Positions 1 through 12,930 of a stretch of DNA of 64,000 nt are shown here, piece by piece. Origin of the DNA: Thuidium tamariscinum (Eukaryota > Streptophyta > Bryopsida > Hypnales > Thuidiaceae); NCBI GenBank assembly GCA_947034885.2, contig OX344757.2:9796001-9860000 (forward strand). Direction: 5' to 3'. The stretch's first letter is position 1. Each line of letters starts with the position of its first letter. A program made the translations under genes and the position numbers. The notes under the pieces were generated by a model. The model was not told the DNA's origin. It ran no database searches and saw only the letters and a list, made by a program, of their open reading frames with translations.

Positions 1-38
<38 letters not shown>
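1..38. repeat. (TA)n simple repeat
   Basis: The window opens in an uninterrupted TA dinucleotide run. It lies at the edge, so its full length is unknown. Confidence 0.95.
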
Positions 39-41
<3 letters not shown>

Positions 42-1020
42 CAATTGGTGCCTAGAAGTAAAATTCTAAGTCTAAAATGGTGATTGGTAGGCAAGACAAA
101 AAAATTATAAAAATCAAAATAAAGTTTCCAAAATTTGTTTCTCATAGAAAGCATTATATATATAATTTATCTCTTAATAGATTTTTCACAATTTTTTCAA
201 AGAAAATTGATTGAAAGGAGTTTATTTTTTAGGCAATTGGATGCCTAATTTCCTTATTAAAAAATGGGCAACTTTAAGCCTATAGAAAAAAATGATGATA
301 AAAGTACTAAAAAATGTCAAATTGTAATCATAGACCTCTACATTGTTGTCAAAATGCTTCTAAAACCTCATTTCATATGTCATGTGCAAAGCTAATACAT
401 ACAAAAATTGTACACTCAAAATTGGCTTCCTTTTATTAAAGCCCCCTAATTTAAAGAGCTAGATAACTTAAAACCTTCTTGAATGGAAGGCCACACAACT
501 ATTTGTCCGGAAAAAAAACTCCAAAAAAACTAATTGAAAGGATCAAGTTTGCTCGCTAGAACAATCTCATTGTTGGAATTGTGTTTGAAATTCATCATCC
601 AACTATATGTGTTTTAGTTCTTCATTTAATTTTGGACCTGCTTTTACTTGTCAATTTTTTGAAGAATAAATTAAGATTGTTTTCTTTGAAAAAATTTCCT
701 TGAACTTTCAAATCAATTCTTCAACAAAAGTTTTTTTAAATCACAAGTTGTGCAAAAATTTGAAGCTAAGAATATTCAAAGCTTTAAAATATGAGGCAAG
801 CAAGGTCCAAAAATAACAAATTTTTTTACTTCAAACAAAAATATCTTGCAATGTACATAGTCTACGTTTTTTGACACATTTTAAAATCATTGTAGTGCAA
901 GATCTTATGGTTGGATACACTAAAAAAAACAATTCCTATATTTTTTTGCACTCTGCAATAGAAATGATAGTTTTAAATGGAATTTGATGAAAAAAGGTCT
1001 TGAGACTCCAAGGACTAAGA
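39..1020 (-). mobile_element. Degraded TTAA-family element, left part outside the window
   Basis: Diverged copy of the dispersed family seen whole at 7431-8363 and 25763-26688, in the same orientation as the latter. Shared landmarks are a 'caattggtg' segment at the left and a degenerate end near 1000-1020 where the family normally reads GTCCTTTAGGGGTTAA. No coding capacity is visible. The boundary is approximate. Confidence 0.5.
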
Positions 1021-1995
1021 ATAAAAATGTTTACATCCTTCAAAAAGATCTACCTATATGATCCTTATTGTATTCTAGAATATTGATAATACTAGAAAAT
1101 GTACATAAGGTAGGACCACCCATATCTCATTACTCAAATGGTTTTAAGACCAATGATGAGCAATATGATGCAACGAAAACTTTTTCCATGTAGAAAAATA
1201 GGAAATATAGAGATTGCCAATTTTTTGTAATTTTATCCCCAAAATTGAAATGTCAATGAATTTTGGGGGCTAAAATGCTTTGGACACATAGCCAATGTCT
1301 AGACTCTTTCAATTCCAACCATTCAAGAAGTACTTTCCTGCTCCCTATTTCTTATTTTCTTGCTTACTACTTCGAAAACATGTGTCATGATCTTGTAACT
1401 CCCAGCCTTGAAAAGGAGACAAAAACAATATTCCAAGCTTCAATTGGAATTAAAATTTGTTCCAGCCTTGGTAGGAAATAACTGCACTCTATAAGTTGGA
1501 TATAGGTCCCTAGATGGAAATAGGATGACCTACCTTGACATCACACAACCAGACAAAGATTCTTCTATGTTGAAAAAAATGTATGCTTTGCTAGATACTT
1601 GGGAGGGACTTTTGAGTTGCAGTACTTCAAAGATTGGTTGAAGAGCCATCAATAAGACAATTTTGGTCAGTGTAGGGTCCCTTCTTTTCAAGGATGCAAA
1701 AAGAAGTTATGAAATGCCTGGCTTGGCTTGTGTGGCTCCATCCTCCCAACTCATTGGGGACCACATCATTCAGTGTATTTTACTTGCAAGCCATGCCACT
1801 AATACACGAGCATCCTCTCCTACAATCCTACCCACAGCTTTTCCTCAGGTTGGTCAAGGTTGGAGGCAAAGAACAAAGTCCAATCTTCACAAGGGAGTGT
1901 GCTCACAAAGCGACCCTTGAAGGGCTGGTCAGCCTTTTGGTGGGCTTAAGATGTTTGGAAGTATTTTCCCTTATTTGTCACTTGAAGAAAAATTA
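1021..1995. other. AT-rich intergenic stretch, nothing recognised
   Basis: Open frames of 70-100 codons at 1263-1481 and 1663-1996 show no domain, no plausible splice signals and no family resemblance. I see no gene here. Confidence 0.5.
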
Positions 1996-2480
1996 ATGTG
2001 GAACCTAACACAAGTTGTTTCATGTTGTTTGGACCTTTTTTGAATTTCTTATGAATTTTCAAAGAAATCTGTCATAGAACCTATTTTTGATTTATAGCCC
2101 TTGCAAAACCCACATACCCATGGTTTGAAAAAAGATATGGGATTTACCAAAAAATAAATAAAAATATATCATGCAAAAATAATAATAGAGAAGGTTCTAA
2201 AATGAGACCCTTATCAAAATTCAAATGGAAGCTTGAATTGATTATTATTTTTTATTCCAAGTATTTTTTAGCATCAATAAGAAGGTAGTTGGGATGTCAA
2301 TTCTCATTTTGAAAAAAATTTAATGAACACCTATCCACTTAATTAAAAATAGAGCCATTGTGGCTCTTAAACCAACCATTGGAGAAGTATGAACCAAATC
2401 TTATTATGCTATGACATAATCAAATGAATAATCCACTCTCTAACCATTATGTATTCATTTTAGAGCCACCTAGAAGACTA
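1996..2480 (-). repeat. Dispersed repeat, reverse copy of the 8.8 kb and 48.3 kb family
   Basis: Read in reverse this matches 8800-9320 and 48310-48780. Shared landmarks are 'acacaagttgtttcat', a run containing 'cccacatacccatg', and an end near 'agccattgtggctctta'. The copies are clearly diverged. No coding capacity is seen. Confidence 0.55.
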
Positions 2481-2947
2481 TTTGAAGGAGAGGGTTGGTT
2501 TAAAAGCACACTCCTATATGTTAAGTATAAAAAAACAATTCACTACCACGTCGTATGGTTACATGTCTCCAAAAATGTTTTTTTTTGCTAAAAGTTGATA
2601 CTTATACTAAAAATGGCAGTTATGGAGTGTTTTGGTGAAAAGATAGTAAAAAAACTTTGAGGGTTTAAGGTCAAAGGGTTTGTTGGAGAGTTCAATATTT
2701 TGGTGCAAATTAACAACAAATTGCTAGAAAATCATGTTGGCACTAGCCAAGCAGGGGTCCAAAAGATTAATAAGCTTCAAAATTTTGAAGCTTGTAAGGT
2801 AGAAGGCTTTTAAACAGAGTGGGTTCTAAAAAGGTACCCTACCTTAAATGTATAGTATTTGTACATATTGCTTTTTCATAGCCTTCAATAGTGTAGTAAC
2901 GGTGTACATGTCTAAATATGTATTCATTTTAGAGCCACCTAGAAGAC
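2448..2947 (+). repeat. Pair of exact 31-bp direct repeats
   Basis: The same 31 bases, centred on 'tttagagccacctagaag', occur at 2448-2478 and 2917-2947, about 470 bases apart. The sequence between includes a piece (about 2815-2905) of the repeat family also seen near 48.2 and 55.1 kb. This fits a local duplication or insertion footprint. Confidence 0.8.
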
Positions 2948-3989
2948 ATGGTACAATATTTTTAGCTTTTTACTACTTTGAAAAAAAGTGCACTAATGGC
3001 TTGCACCAAATGTTGCAACAACAATGAAACAAGAAAGGAGGAGACTTTGAGGTGTAACTATGAATGACTTCATTTTTTGTAAATGAAATTGAAAACTGTT
3101 GAATATGGTACAATGTTAATGGTAGAGAATTTTCAAAGAGGGATTGGAAGGGATGTGTTTGTAGAATTGAACACCATTGTTGTTTGTGTTTTCCTTTCAA
3201 AGTACTCAATACTAGGTAATTCTTGAACTCATCATTGCCTAAATTTTGAAAAAAAATATATTTAATTTTTTTGTAAAACTTATTTATTTACTCTAAACTT
3301 ACTACAAATTAAATGGGATTAATTTCCCAAATGCCAAAAGTAAATTAATACCAAACCTACATGTGCTGCTAATAGTGTATAATATTGTACAACATCTTTT
3401 ACATTCTTAAGTTGTTTGAATGTTGAAATTGATGATTAGAAAATATTTACATGAAGCTTCTAATATCTTCAATGACTACTCTTTGTTCAATCAATTAAAA
3501 AACACCTACCTTTCAAATACTTGAAAACTATAATTTTTATTTCATTGCTTGAATGAAAATTTGTTGTAATTGACAAAACTTATGCATTACACATACATGT
3601 GAAACAAATATTTACAATGGAGGGTTGACAGTAAAAACATCACTACTTATATTCTCATAAAGTAATTATGCTTATATGTGACAAAATATGCAATTGTACA
3701 TTCTATAGAAACTACCAATTTCTTGTAGAATATTAGTAGAAGTCAATAGAGTACTCTAAAATATCCTAAAATGCATTTTTGTAGACAAAGTATGATTGGA
3801 AAAAAAATTCATAATGCTAAAAAATCAATGTTCCTACAATAGTATTGTACATAATAGATAAAAATTTGTAAAGACTATCAACTTAACATGTGGATCATAA
3901 TTCGGTTCACTTACTTAAGTAGAGAATTCTCTACTTCTAGGATTGTACCATTTGAAACACTTTTCAATTTTTTTCACATTAAATGCAGC

Positions 3990-4425
3990 TATTAATGGTT
4001 AAGTAAAAATGCAAGAATTATATTCAAAGTTAAATTTTTAACTTCATTTGGGCATAATGTAATGGCTCCATTTGTAAAAAAAATTGAACTACAAGAAGTT
4101 GGAGAACCAAGTTAATGTTTATCTCCCAAAATCCGCTTGGGATTTTGGAGCCTCATGTAAGAGTTATGGACAAAATTCTAGAGTGTGTGGAAGGGAGATG
4201 TTTTTGGACATTTTCAAAGCCCTTCTCTAAAATTTGTCCATAACTTTTAGATGGAGTATCGAAATATCAAAAAGATTTTTGGAAATAAGAGTTTACTTGA
4301 TTCCCCAACTTTTCTTAGTTTGAAGTTTAAAAAAAAAATATTGTACCATGTCTAAATGAGGTCTGAAATTTGACTTTTATCACAATTCCTGCATTTTCAC
4401 TTAACCATGAGTGGTGGAGCTCTTC
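3990..4425. repeat. Foldback (long inverted repeat), about 215-bp imperfect arms
   Basis: The left arm (with 'atggttaagtaaaaatgca' near 4000) is mirrored by the right arm (with 'tgcattttcacttaaccat' near 4390-4410). Deeper parts pair as well, for example 'ttatggacaaaatt' near 4166 with 'aaatttgtccataa' near 4229. This is a MITE-like foldback with no open frame of interest. Confidence 0.6.
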
Positions 4426-5444
4426 TTTGTCCTAATTCACATATCCCACATGGTTTGTTTCACCTACCACTATCCCACTAGTATAAAGAGCTTCTCTCCT
4501 CTCCTAGTTCTTCCCAAGATTGGTCAAGAAGTTCAAATGAGAAAGTGGATAAAGAATTGAAATATGTGGCACAAAAGCCACTTCATTTGATTGTATTGTA
4601 CTTTGTTGCTTGGATGTATGGATTGACAACTTTGGAGGAATTCTTGTTGGTTGACATTGCAGGGAGGGTGTGCAAGGATGGGGAACAAGTCAATTTAAGG
4701 CAAAATAAAAGCAATTTCTGCCCGCATTGCAGCCCTGCCTCGAAAAAGGCTCACTGCGTCAAACCAGCCCCCTATAATAACACCAAAATAGTTAAGTTAC
4801 TAACTTAACAGCCAGTGTGGACGTACCTTTAACTTAGTCTTGAACATTGAAGGATGGTGGGCACCCTTTCCCTGCCTCAGTTTCTGTGCTTTTGTGAGAT
4901 CATGATAAGGTAGAGGTACCTCTAATGGATAACTTAACCCTGACACGCCAAGGAGGACGTTATGTGTCTGATAAATGACAAACAATGTTTCCTTGTAGGA
5001 CAGAAGTGTAACTATTTGTCTTTGGTACTAAGGGTGAAAAGGAGAGATCTTCTAGAGTACAGTGATTTACAATGAGTATTTTTGGCTTATTCAAAGTAGA
5101 TGATGTTACACGCTATCAAAATGCATAATTTTCATGGTCACGAGTAACCTTTTTTTTCCGGCACCATGTGGCCAGATTGCACCATTTCAAAATAAATGTC
5201 TTTTTGTTCACCAGATAAAAGTAATCTTTTTTCGCCAGAAATTTTCTAGTTCTCTTTGAAATATGGATGAAGTTGCCAAATTTGGATGAAAAAGTGTATG
5301 AATATGACGGAAAAAGTGTTTTTAAGTCTAAAAGATGGATGAATGTAAAAATACAATGCTTCACCCAATTTGAAGTGATTGCCATCTTGGCACTTCCTCA
5401 AAAAGTAAAAAAAAAGGGTTGGTCACGAGTCCATTGTTCAAGGA
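4426..5444. other. Intergenic, no gene recognised
   Basis: Several short open frames exist on both strands (4545-4808, 4800-4985, 5116-5385). None shows a known motif, and the two strands overlap with equally poor frames. Confidence 0.45.
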
Positions 5445-5448
5445 TCAA

Positions 5449-5983
5449 CACTTAAAGGATTGAGGTCTCTTTTATGTCAAAACCACTCAAAACTGCCATT
5501 TTTGTTGTATTCATCTATGAAAACAATTAAAACATCTTTCTAAAGAATCTAACTATAAGATCTTAAACATAACTTGTTTGAGATCATGCGGTAAAAGTTT
5601 GACCATATAGATTGAAAGATATGAGCAATTAAAGTTAATTTTTCAAAAAGATGCTCAAACTACCCAAGAAACAATATTGTCTATAACTTTCTTCATTACT
5701 ATTCCAAATAGAATGAATCAAAGCTTCAGACAAAAATATATGCTTTTAAAGTTTTAATTTTGTCTTTTGCAAAAAAATTTGTGGCCCGCTAGTTCAGTTT
5801 TGAACTTTTTGTGTTATTAATTTTGCTATCAAGTACCAATTGAAACAAAAATTATACTCCCACAAAGCTAATCAATTTTTCTATCTTATGAGAAAGTTTC
5901 AAAAAGTTTCACCAAAAATTGAGGTCATAGGAACTTGCCCAAAATCCATTTTGTCTCCCGAGTGAACAATAGTCCTTTAGGGG
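5449..5983 (+). mobile_element. Non-autonomous TTAA-family element (535 bp)
   Basis: The right end reads GTCCTTTAGGGG and is followed by TTAA. The left end is a mutated form, CACTTAAAGGATT, preceded by TCAA. The interior ('accactcaaaactgccat', 'gatcatgcggtaaaag') is shared with the copies at 7431 and 25763. There is no transposase frame. It is shorter than the 930-bp copies, so it probably carries an internal deletion. Confidence 0.65.
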
Positions 5984-5987
5984 TTAA

Positions 5988-7426
5988 GCATTTTATATCA
6001 TAGACATGGCAGACATTCATTGAAGGATCAAGCTTAATGTGTGCAAAAATAAGGACAAGGAAAAATACTAAAAAAGAGAGAGAAAAAAAGAATCCTCAAG
6101 AATGAATGTTTTATTGCATTACAAAAAATCTGAACTTTGCAAAGAATCATTAACTTTTGTTTGATTTTTGCCTACAACACAAATATAGAAGAATAAAGAA
6201 TTTCAATTTAATTTTAAAATTTTAAAATTATTTTTAAAATCATCAATTTTACATGGCACTAGTAGTGCTTTATCATTTCAATTTTTGGGTAATTGTATTG
6301 CTATGGCTATAGTGTTGCGGCCTTTTTGTAGGGTTCGGATGAATATAACTGTGGATTTTGCATTGGACCCATTCTAGTCTTATAGACTAACCTACAATTG
6401 TTAGCTTTGGAACTTCTTCCTAATTAAAGAGGGAAGAGAGAGATGATTGGACAAAAAGGTGGAAAAAATAATCTTTTTTAATGAACAAGACATACAACTA
6501 TTGTTTACTATAGGTCACCTTATGAAGCCATTACAACATAGGGGACCAAAAGAGGTACCTCAACCTTAAAAGAAGAAGTCCAACCTTTATTATTAAGTTG
6601 GTATGAATTGGTGTGAATTTGAGAGTTTGTCCATCTTGGGTCCTACCTATAGTTTAACCAATGTAGTAGTATGAGTTCAAGTTTTTTCATTATAAGTAGA
6701 TCAAGCTCAATTATAGTGATGTTCATGAATGAATGGAAGGACTCTTTGAATCACTTGCCTTTGAAGTATAAATATACTTTTCTATATTTGCACTATAATA
6801 ATAGAAAAGAGCCCCCCCCCCCTTTCTATTTAAGAATGTTATATGGTTCAAAACATTTACTTGAGGCCATTATTTCTAGTAAATTTTGCAAAATTCTTTG
6901 GTTTTGCAAGTAGAAATTATCTTGATCTATAATAAATTTTCAACAAAATCACTAAATACCGTGTCTAATAATCACATTTTTCTTCCAAGATTTTTCTCCA
7001 TCATTCTTTATTAAGATTACAGTTACATTAGAGGAGATTTGAGGTCCCTAGAAGACTGCAAGTTCTTAGAGTGTAGGGATGCAGAAATTGTTGCGGGAAC
7101 GCAGATTTGATGTGGTCGAGAGAGTGCCATGTCATTGATTTTTTTTCCTACAATAAGTATTGAAAAACATTTTTTACATTCACTATAAAAAATATTTGTA
7201 TTCATCTTAGAGTTTTTATTTGCTTTTGGATTCTTAACAAACAAAAGTATTTTTTTATAAGCATTAAGATTGTATGAAGTAACAAAATGTAGTGAAATAA
7301 GGGGATTGAACATGACCCCTATACATCACCTTTGGAAATTGAAGATGAAAGTAGTATGCCCTATGCCATTGACACAACCACCAATATGCCATTTGTAACT
7401 GCTACAAAAATCATGGCTAAGCCCTT
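5988..7426. other. Intergenic, AT-rich repeat debris
   Basis: No gene seen. About 7030-7145 ('gaagactgcaagttcttag', 'gcgggaacgcagat', 'atgtggtcgag') belongs to a dispersed family with relatives near 12.6, 32.25 and 51.0 kb. A run of ten C lies near 6811. Confidence 0.45.
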
Positions 7427-7430
7427 CTAA

Positions 7431-8363
7431 CCCCTAAAGGACTGAGGCATTTTTTGGCTTAAAAACCACTCAAAATTGCCATGTTTGCTACTTCTTCCCA
7501 AAAAAACAAAAGAAAATAATTTTTCTTAAAATCTAACCATAGGATCTTGTAAATTACTTGTCTGAAATCATGTGGTAAAAATTTCATGAAGTTTGGCTGT
7601 ACGGATTGGAAGATATTAGCATTCAAAGTTGGAAATTTTTTTTTCTAAACTCTAACTTGCAATTTCAGATGACTTTGACTGCCATTTGTTATATATTTTT
7701 TTCAACTTGGATCATGAAGTTAAAATTTTTTGTGTTGAATACTTGAGTTGAGAATTAGGGGAAAAAATTTCAAAAAAAACCCACTTGATTTTCATTCATT
7801 AAAAAATTATTAAGTAGAAGTAGATCTAAGATTGAACAAAACACTAAGTTGTTAATAACTTTAAGATGTAATTGAAAAACCATGATCCCAAAGGTGAGCT
7901 TGTTCGTGAAAACATCCTAAACCCTATCAAAAAAGAAAATTTTCAATTTTTTAAAAATTGCATTCAAAAATGAATTCTATAAGTTACTTTTTGAAGAAGG
8001 TGCTTAGATTAGATTGCCTGAAATACAAGATTGTCCGTAACTTTCTCATTATTTGTCCAAATAAAATGAATCAAAGCTTCAAATGTAGAACAAAACATAA
8101 TATTTGAGAAATTAAAATAAAAAATAAAAAAATATTTTTTATGTGTTTTTTTTTTCTGCCCGGCAAACTGCTTTTTGGACTTAGAATGGCTTAAATAACT
8201 TTTGCTTCCAAGCACCAATTGAAATAAAAATTATATTTTTGGAAAACTAACCTGATTTCTTGTCTTCAAAAAAAAATTTCAAAAAATCATAGCAAAAATT
8301 CAGGTCATACAAGCCTAACAGAAATTTCAAGTGTCCCCCAAGGGGACTTTAGTGCTTTAGGGG
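7431..8363 (+). mobile_element. Non-autonomous TTAA-family element (933 bp) with CTAA on both sides
   Basis: The left end is CCCCTAAAGGACTGAGG and the right end GTGCTTTAGGGG, which together form inverted ends of about 12 bases. Both flanks are CTAA, matching a four-base target duplication. The interior is AT-rich and non-coding. This copy and the one at 25763 define the family in this window. Confidence 0.75.
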
Positions 8364-8759
8364 CTAAAATCTACTTTTACATACATTTCTAAATCCTTTA
8401 AATATGACAAATTGTTACAATAGAAGTAGATGTTTTTTTTATCACTTGTGCTATCAATTTATGTATTAAATTTTTTCTTTTTACATAGGTTTAAAAAATA
8501 CTATTACCAAATTTTTCTAATCAAAAGTCAAAATAAAAGTCAAAATGTCAAAGCAATGTCACTGCAGGAGATGACATATTCTATAGCTTGTCGACCTATG
8601 GCTTAATGACCCAATTGCTCTCCATAATTTGATTTCTAATTTCTATCTAATTTTTAAATTTTTGATAAAAAAAAGGTTTGAAACTCAATATCTCTCACTT
8701 CATGGGTTGACAAACAACAAAACTTGCTTTGCACACATGTGGCATTTTGACAACATCAA

Positions 8760-9320
8760 TGGAACCCTAGTTGAGTTGATTTATAAGAGAGGGTTCTAAA
8801 ATTGAGCGGGTATTTTCAACCGTCTAATACGGGATGTGAAATAGACACTTCAATGTGGGAAAATGAATTGTGGATTACAATGGACCTTGATAAGATTTGT
8901 TTTTACTTCTACAATGGATGCTTTAAGAGCTACTCTGGGTTCATTTCTAACTAAGTGGCTAGGTGTTTACTAACTTAATTCAAAATAAGAATTCATTGTT
9001 CAATTACCTTTTTACAAGTATTGAAAAATTTGAAATAATGATTAATTCAAGCATTCATTTCAGATTTAGAAAGGGAAGCTTTTAGAAACCATTTCTATTG
9101 CTTTATACATGTTGCAATGCTCATTTTTGAACAAGCCCTGATTTTTTTTCAAACTATGCATGGATGGGTTTCCCAAGGGTCTACGATCACAAATAGAGAC
9201 CTATACTAGATTGTGTTTGAAAATTCATAAGTAATTCAATAATGCTTCAAAAAATATGAAACAACTTGTGTTAGATTCTTCATCTATTTTTCTTTGACTG
9301 AAAAATAAACTAAAAATATG
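8760..9320 (+). repeat. Dispersed repeat, copy 2 of the 48.3 kb family
   Basis: Shares long colinear similarity with 47,930-48,780: 'aatgaattgtggattaca', 'aactaagtgg', 'catgttgcaatgct', 'atgcttcaaaaaatatgaaa'. Reverse relatives lie near 2.0-2.5 kb. No coding capacity seen. Boundaries are approximate. Confidence 0.6.
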
Positions 9321-10799
9321 TCCATATCAGGAGATACATGAAAAAGTCACATCAACACTTAGATGGTTGCTTTCTGAGCCTCCTCCCTTAGATCTTAATG
9401 CATGTTCCAACCAAACTACAAACAATGATTGTTTTAAAAGTATTAATAGTATAAATATCTGTTGCAAGGAAACTATAAGCTAAAAGACTTCAACCCTCCA
9501 CTAACAAGGTTTTTTTCCTTGATTAAATTTTCACTAAAAAAGTATGCAAATTTTTTTAAAGGATATATTTGGCAAGATATTCTTCATTGTTATTGGTGGA
9601 TGAAATTGCTCAATTGCTACTAAATCTTGAAACAACATTGCTCTATTTCTATTGAAGTCATAAATTGCTTTGTACACTCTTTTTAGAGAAATCAATGAAT
9701 TTTTCACTTACCCATTTCTATGGATATAAATAGTTTCATCACACCACTAACGGTAGTAATTTTGTTTGTTTTTAAAAATTTTAAGGGAATCTAGATTTGG
9801 GTTCTAGGAGAGAAGAAAGTGGTTGAGGTTAGGCGACACTCAAATTTACTTTTCGTGCAAAAATTTTCTCCAAATTAGGAATTTATGTAAGTTGTATGAC
9901 TTCAGAACAAAAAACCCCAAAACATCTTCACCAACTATAACTCTTAGATTGGTGCAAAATAGGGCAACCAAGTTTTGAAGAGTAGTGCAAAATTGGATGC
10001 ACATGAGTCAGTCTAAAAACTGTGGCTCACAAGTTCAATTCAAGTACATGAACTATAGCTCATTCATGTACTTGGGCTTCAAAGTCTAATATCTTCCTAA
10101 TTCAAGTGCATGAAGTTTTAAATGGTTTTTACAACAAAAATGCAACCTCAAAGATTACAATTGGTAGGAAAAGTCAAGTAAAATTAAATGCAAGAAAATC
10201 ATAGCTTCACAAGATGTGACAAAACCTAGTAATAGAACAAAGGTGCCCTTCTACATGTAGCTACAGTCTATATCTATATCTCCAACTTTGGTATATTTTA
10301 GACGAAACAAATATAAAGTTGTTGAATCAACATCTACATAGGTGGCGATAGGGTGGCAAATCCTAGTAGTCATGGTCAAGGTAGTGGCTACTCAGATGTG
10401 ATTGAAGATTTACATCTGACTTTTAAAAAAGAATTCCTCTAAATTTTTCTAAAGGCTTGGAATGGAAGATAATTTTTTGATGCTTATAGTCTTTTTATTG
10501 CCTAAAAAACCCTGAGTGATGGAAGATAGCTTTCTGCACTGCCAAAATAAAATGAAATAAAAAATAAATGAAACGAAAACAACCCTCAGTCAACAGTGTA
10601 GCTGTGTAGACTGTAGAGTCAATACGTTACTTCTGAAATGAATGTCAACTGTCGGAACTCACTATTTGGACCTTTTCCACCAGTCAAAAAAATCATAAAG
10701 CATTGACCATTTTGACCATGCTGACCTGTAGTTTAAATTATGATGTGAGTTCCTTTTTCTTTTTCTTTTGCACAAATGAAACAGAATAAGATAAGTCAC
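9321..10799. other. Intergenic, nothing recognised
   Basis: AT-rich sequence with no long open frame, tRNA-like fold or convincing element ends. Confidence 0.45.
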
Positions 10800-10801
10800 T
10801 A

Positions 10802-11073
10802 AGGGCAAAACACCCATTCCCGCACTTGTTCCTTGCAGTGGACTGTAGATTCATCTAAATACGTCAATAGACTTCCCTTAATGTGTTCGCCACATGTATG
10901 ATTATAATTTGCTGACAAAATTGAATGACACATAAGGTGGGAACATCCATTCCCGTCCATGTATCCATTCCCGTCCATATGTAGCACGGGGGCACATTTT
11001 TCAAAGAAAACTGTACACCCCTGCTACATATGGACGGGAATGGATACATGGACGGGAATGGGTGCTTTGCCCT
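10802..11073. mobile_element. MITE with inverted ends and a nested hairpin (272 bp)
   Basis: The left end AGGGCAAAACACCCATTCCC pairs with the right end GGGAATGGGTGCTTTGCCCT, and both sides carry TA, consistent with a TA target duplication. Inside, about 10939-10985 and 11019-11062 form a second inverted repeat with tandem copies of 'ccattcccgtccat'. The element sits in a diverged repeat whose relative is at about 59,600-59,930. There is no coding capacity. Confidence 0.7.
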
Positions 11074-11079
11074 TAGGGA

Positions 11080-11340
11080 AATTTGGTTGGCTGAGTGCTG
11101 ATTTTTGCAGGGTTCAATTTTGGGGGTACCTGTAGGATGGTTCCACAGGTTTAAAGAGCCAACACTTTGAAAATTTGTAGAAATTACATACTATATCCAA
11201 TTTTTTTTTTGAATATTCATGATTTTCACTCACCAATACTAGAAAAATATCATTTTTAGAAAACATTGCCTCCAACTATGCTGAATTCCTTATTTGGACG
11301 GTTTTGGGTGTTTCCACTATATGATGATGTGAGTTCATAG
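11080..11340 (+). repeat. Dispersed repeat also present at about 59,650-59,930
   Basis: Shared landmarks are 'aatattcatgattttcact', 'ccaatactagaaaaatatc' against 'ctgatactacaaaaatatt', and 'caactatg(c/t)tgaatt'. The other copy lacks the MITE found just upstream here. Confidence 0.5.
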
Positions 11341-12560
11341 AAGACCAATAGTAACTTACATCTTCCATTTGAAGTGGGCCCAGTAGGGTGGATTTACCTC
11401 AATGAAAAACACAGAATTTTTTAAATTTTTTTGCCAATTCTGAATTCATATTTGCAATGAGAGACCTGAAATGAGATCGGAGTAGTCTTAAATGCACCCT
11501 AAATACGATACCAAATAAAGAACTTGTTTTTTACTTTTACCTTGGAGAACCCAAAATCTACCTTGTCCGTTGGGGCTACTTTAAATGGAAGATTTATTGT
11601 CCTGTGATCAATTCAGTTTTACAGTTGAATAAAGTATAGGCAATTGCACAACCAGCTTGCTACAAGTACAATTTTTCACCTATACTTTCCAAGGAATGTG
11701 CCATGCTCGTCAACATCCAACAACATTGTGTTGGCTCTATACCACTCCTTAAAACCGAAAAGTGTCCAAATCAAGTGACTGTTTTGTAGATTGACAATAG
11801 ATTTTGTATTATATTGGTAGTAGAAGGGTAGTTGATTTTTAAAAAACTTTTTGAACCTTCTAAACATGTTTTTAATTTATCATTTCTAAATTTGTTGTTG
11901 TTATTATTTCCCTTGTTTTGATACACCTCTAAACTTAATGTTTTTTTCTCTCTTTCATAGCTTTTAAATTATCTAGATAGTTGTAGTATTTGGTGAAGTA
12001 TTGACTTTGCAGAGAAACATCTCAATGAGGAGCGAATCTTTTTGTCCCTAACTCACTTCTATAAGGTGTTTATGAATAAATTGGTTTCTTCATCATTAAT
12101 GTCTAAATTTTTTTGTTTTTTTATTTGTGAATTTTGATATTTTTTTCTATTAAATTGTCATAAATGCAATTGGATCTTTATTGCCATTGTAGAAAAAATT
12201 TCAAAAATAAAGACTTTATTGTATGGTTTTTGGATATTATATGACTTAGTTATAATTTTTCACAGTTTAACCTCAAAGATTTCTAAAACCATGCTCTAAT
12301 TTTGACATATCTTATTGTCCTAGGAGTTTAACCTTTCACCGCCCAGTGGAACCAAATGTATCCACTATGAATTATAAAAAGGTTCTTCATGAGGTGCTAG
12401 GCAAGAATTATGTTAAAATCAAGTCTAAGCAATTTAGACAATTTCAAAGATCATTTAGTTTGTAGAATGAGCAAGGTCAAACAAAATCTACTAAAGAAGC
12501 CGATTCTGAAGGAAATGCAGCCAATTATGTATGGAAACTTACTCTTAATGCCATGAAATA
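11341..12560. other. Intergenic, nothing recognised
   Basis: AT-rich. The frame at 11676-11867 (-) has no recognisable domain and no supporting splice context. Confidence 0.4.
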
Positions 12561-12930
12561 CGCTCCTAAAGGCACATTCTGCCTTGCTGGCAAGCATAAG
12601 AGGATTTTCAGTTGGTTTACTAGATTGCAAGTTCCCAAACACTGGGAATGCATTGAGAACTTTGGGAACGTACTGCTGATGTGGTCGAGCGACTCCCATG
12701 TTAGAAAATACTAATTAATTAATCATTTTAATTAATTATTTAATATTTTTAAAATGTTTTCTTGAAAAAAATCATTTTTTAAATCATTTTTTTTCTTTTT
12801 TAAACATTCTTAATTTTTTTGAATTTTTGATTTCTTTTTTTCAAAATTCAAAAATTCAGACTAGTAGGGAACTGATCTGCAGCAGTGGGAATTGTTTCTG
12901 CGAACACCCTTGAAGCAGTCTTCTTGGAGT
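12560..12930 (+). repeat. Dispersed repeat family also at about 50,985-51,300
   Basis: Colinear with 50,985-51,300: 'gcattg', 'gaaaatactaattaatt', then a T-rich block, then 'aaaattcaaaaattcaga' and 'cagtctt'. Partial relatives (left half only) occur near 7,030 and 32,230. The element type is unknown and no coding capacity is seen. Confidence 0.55.
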
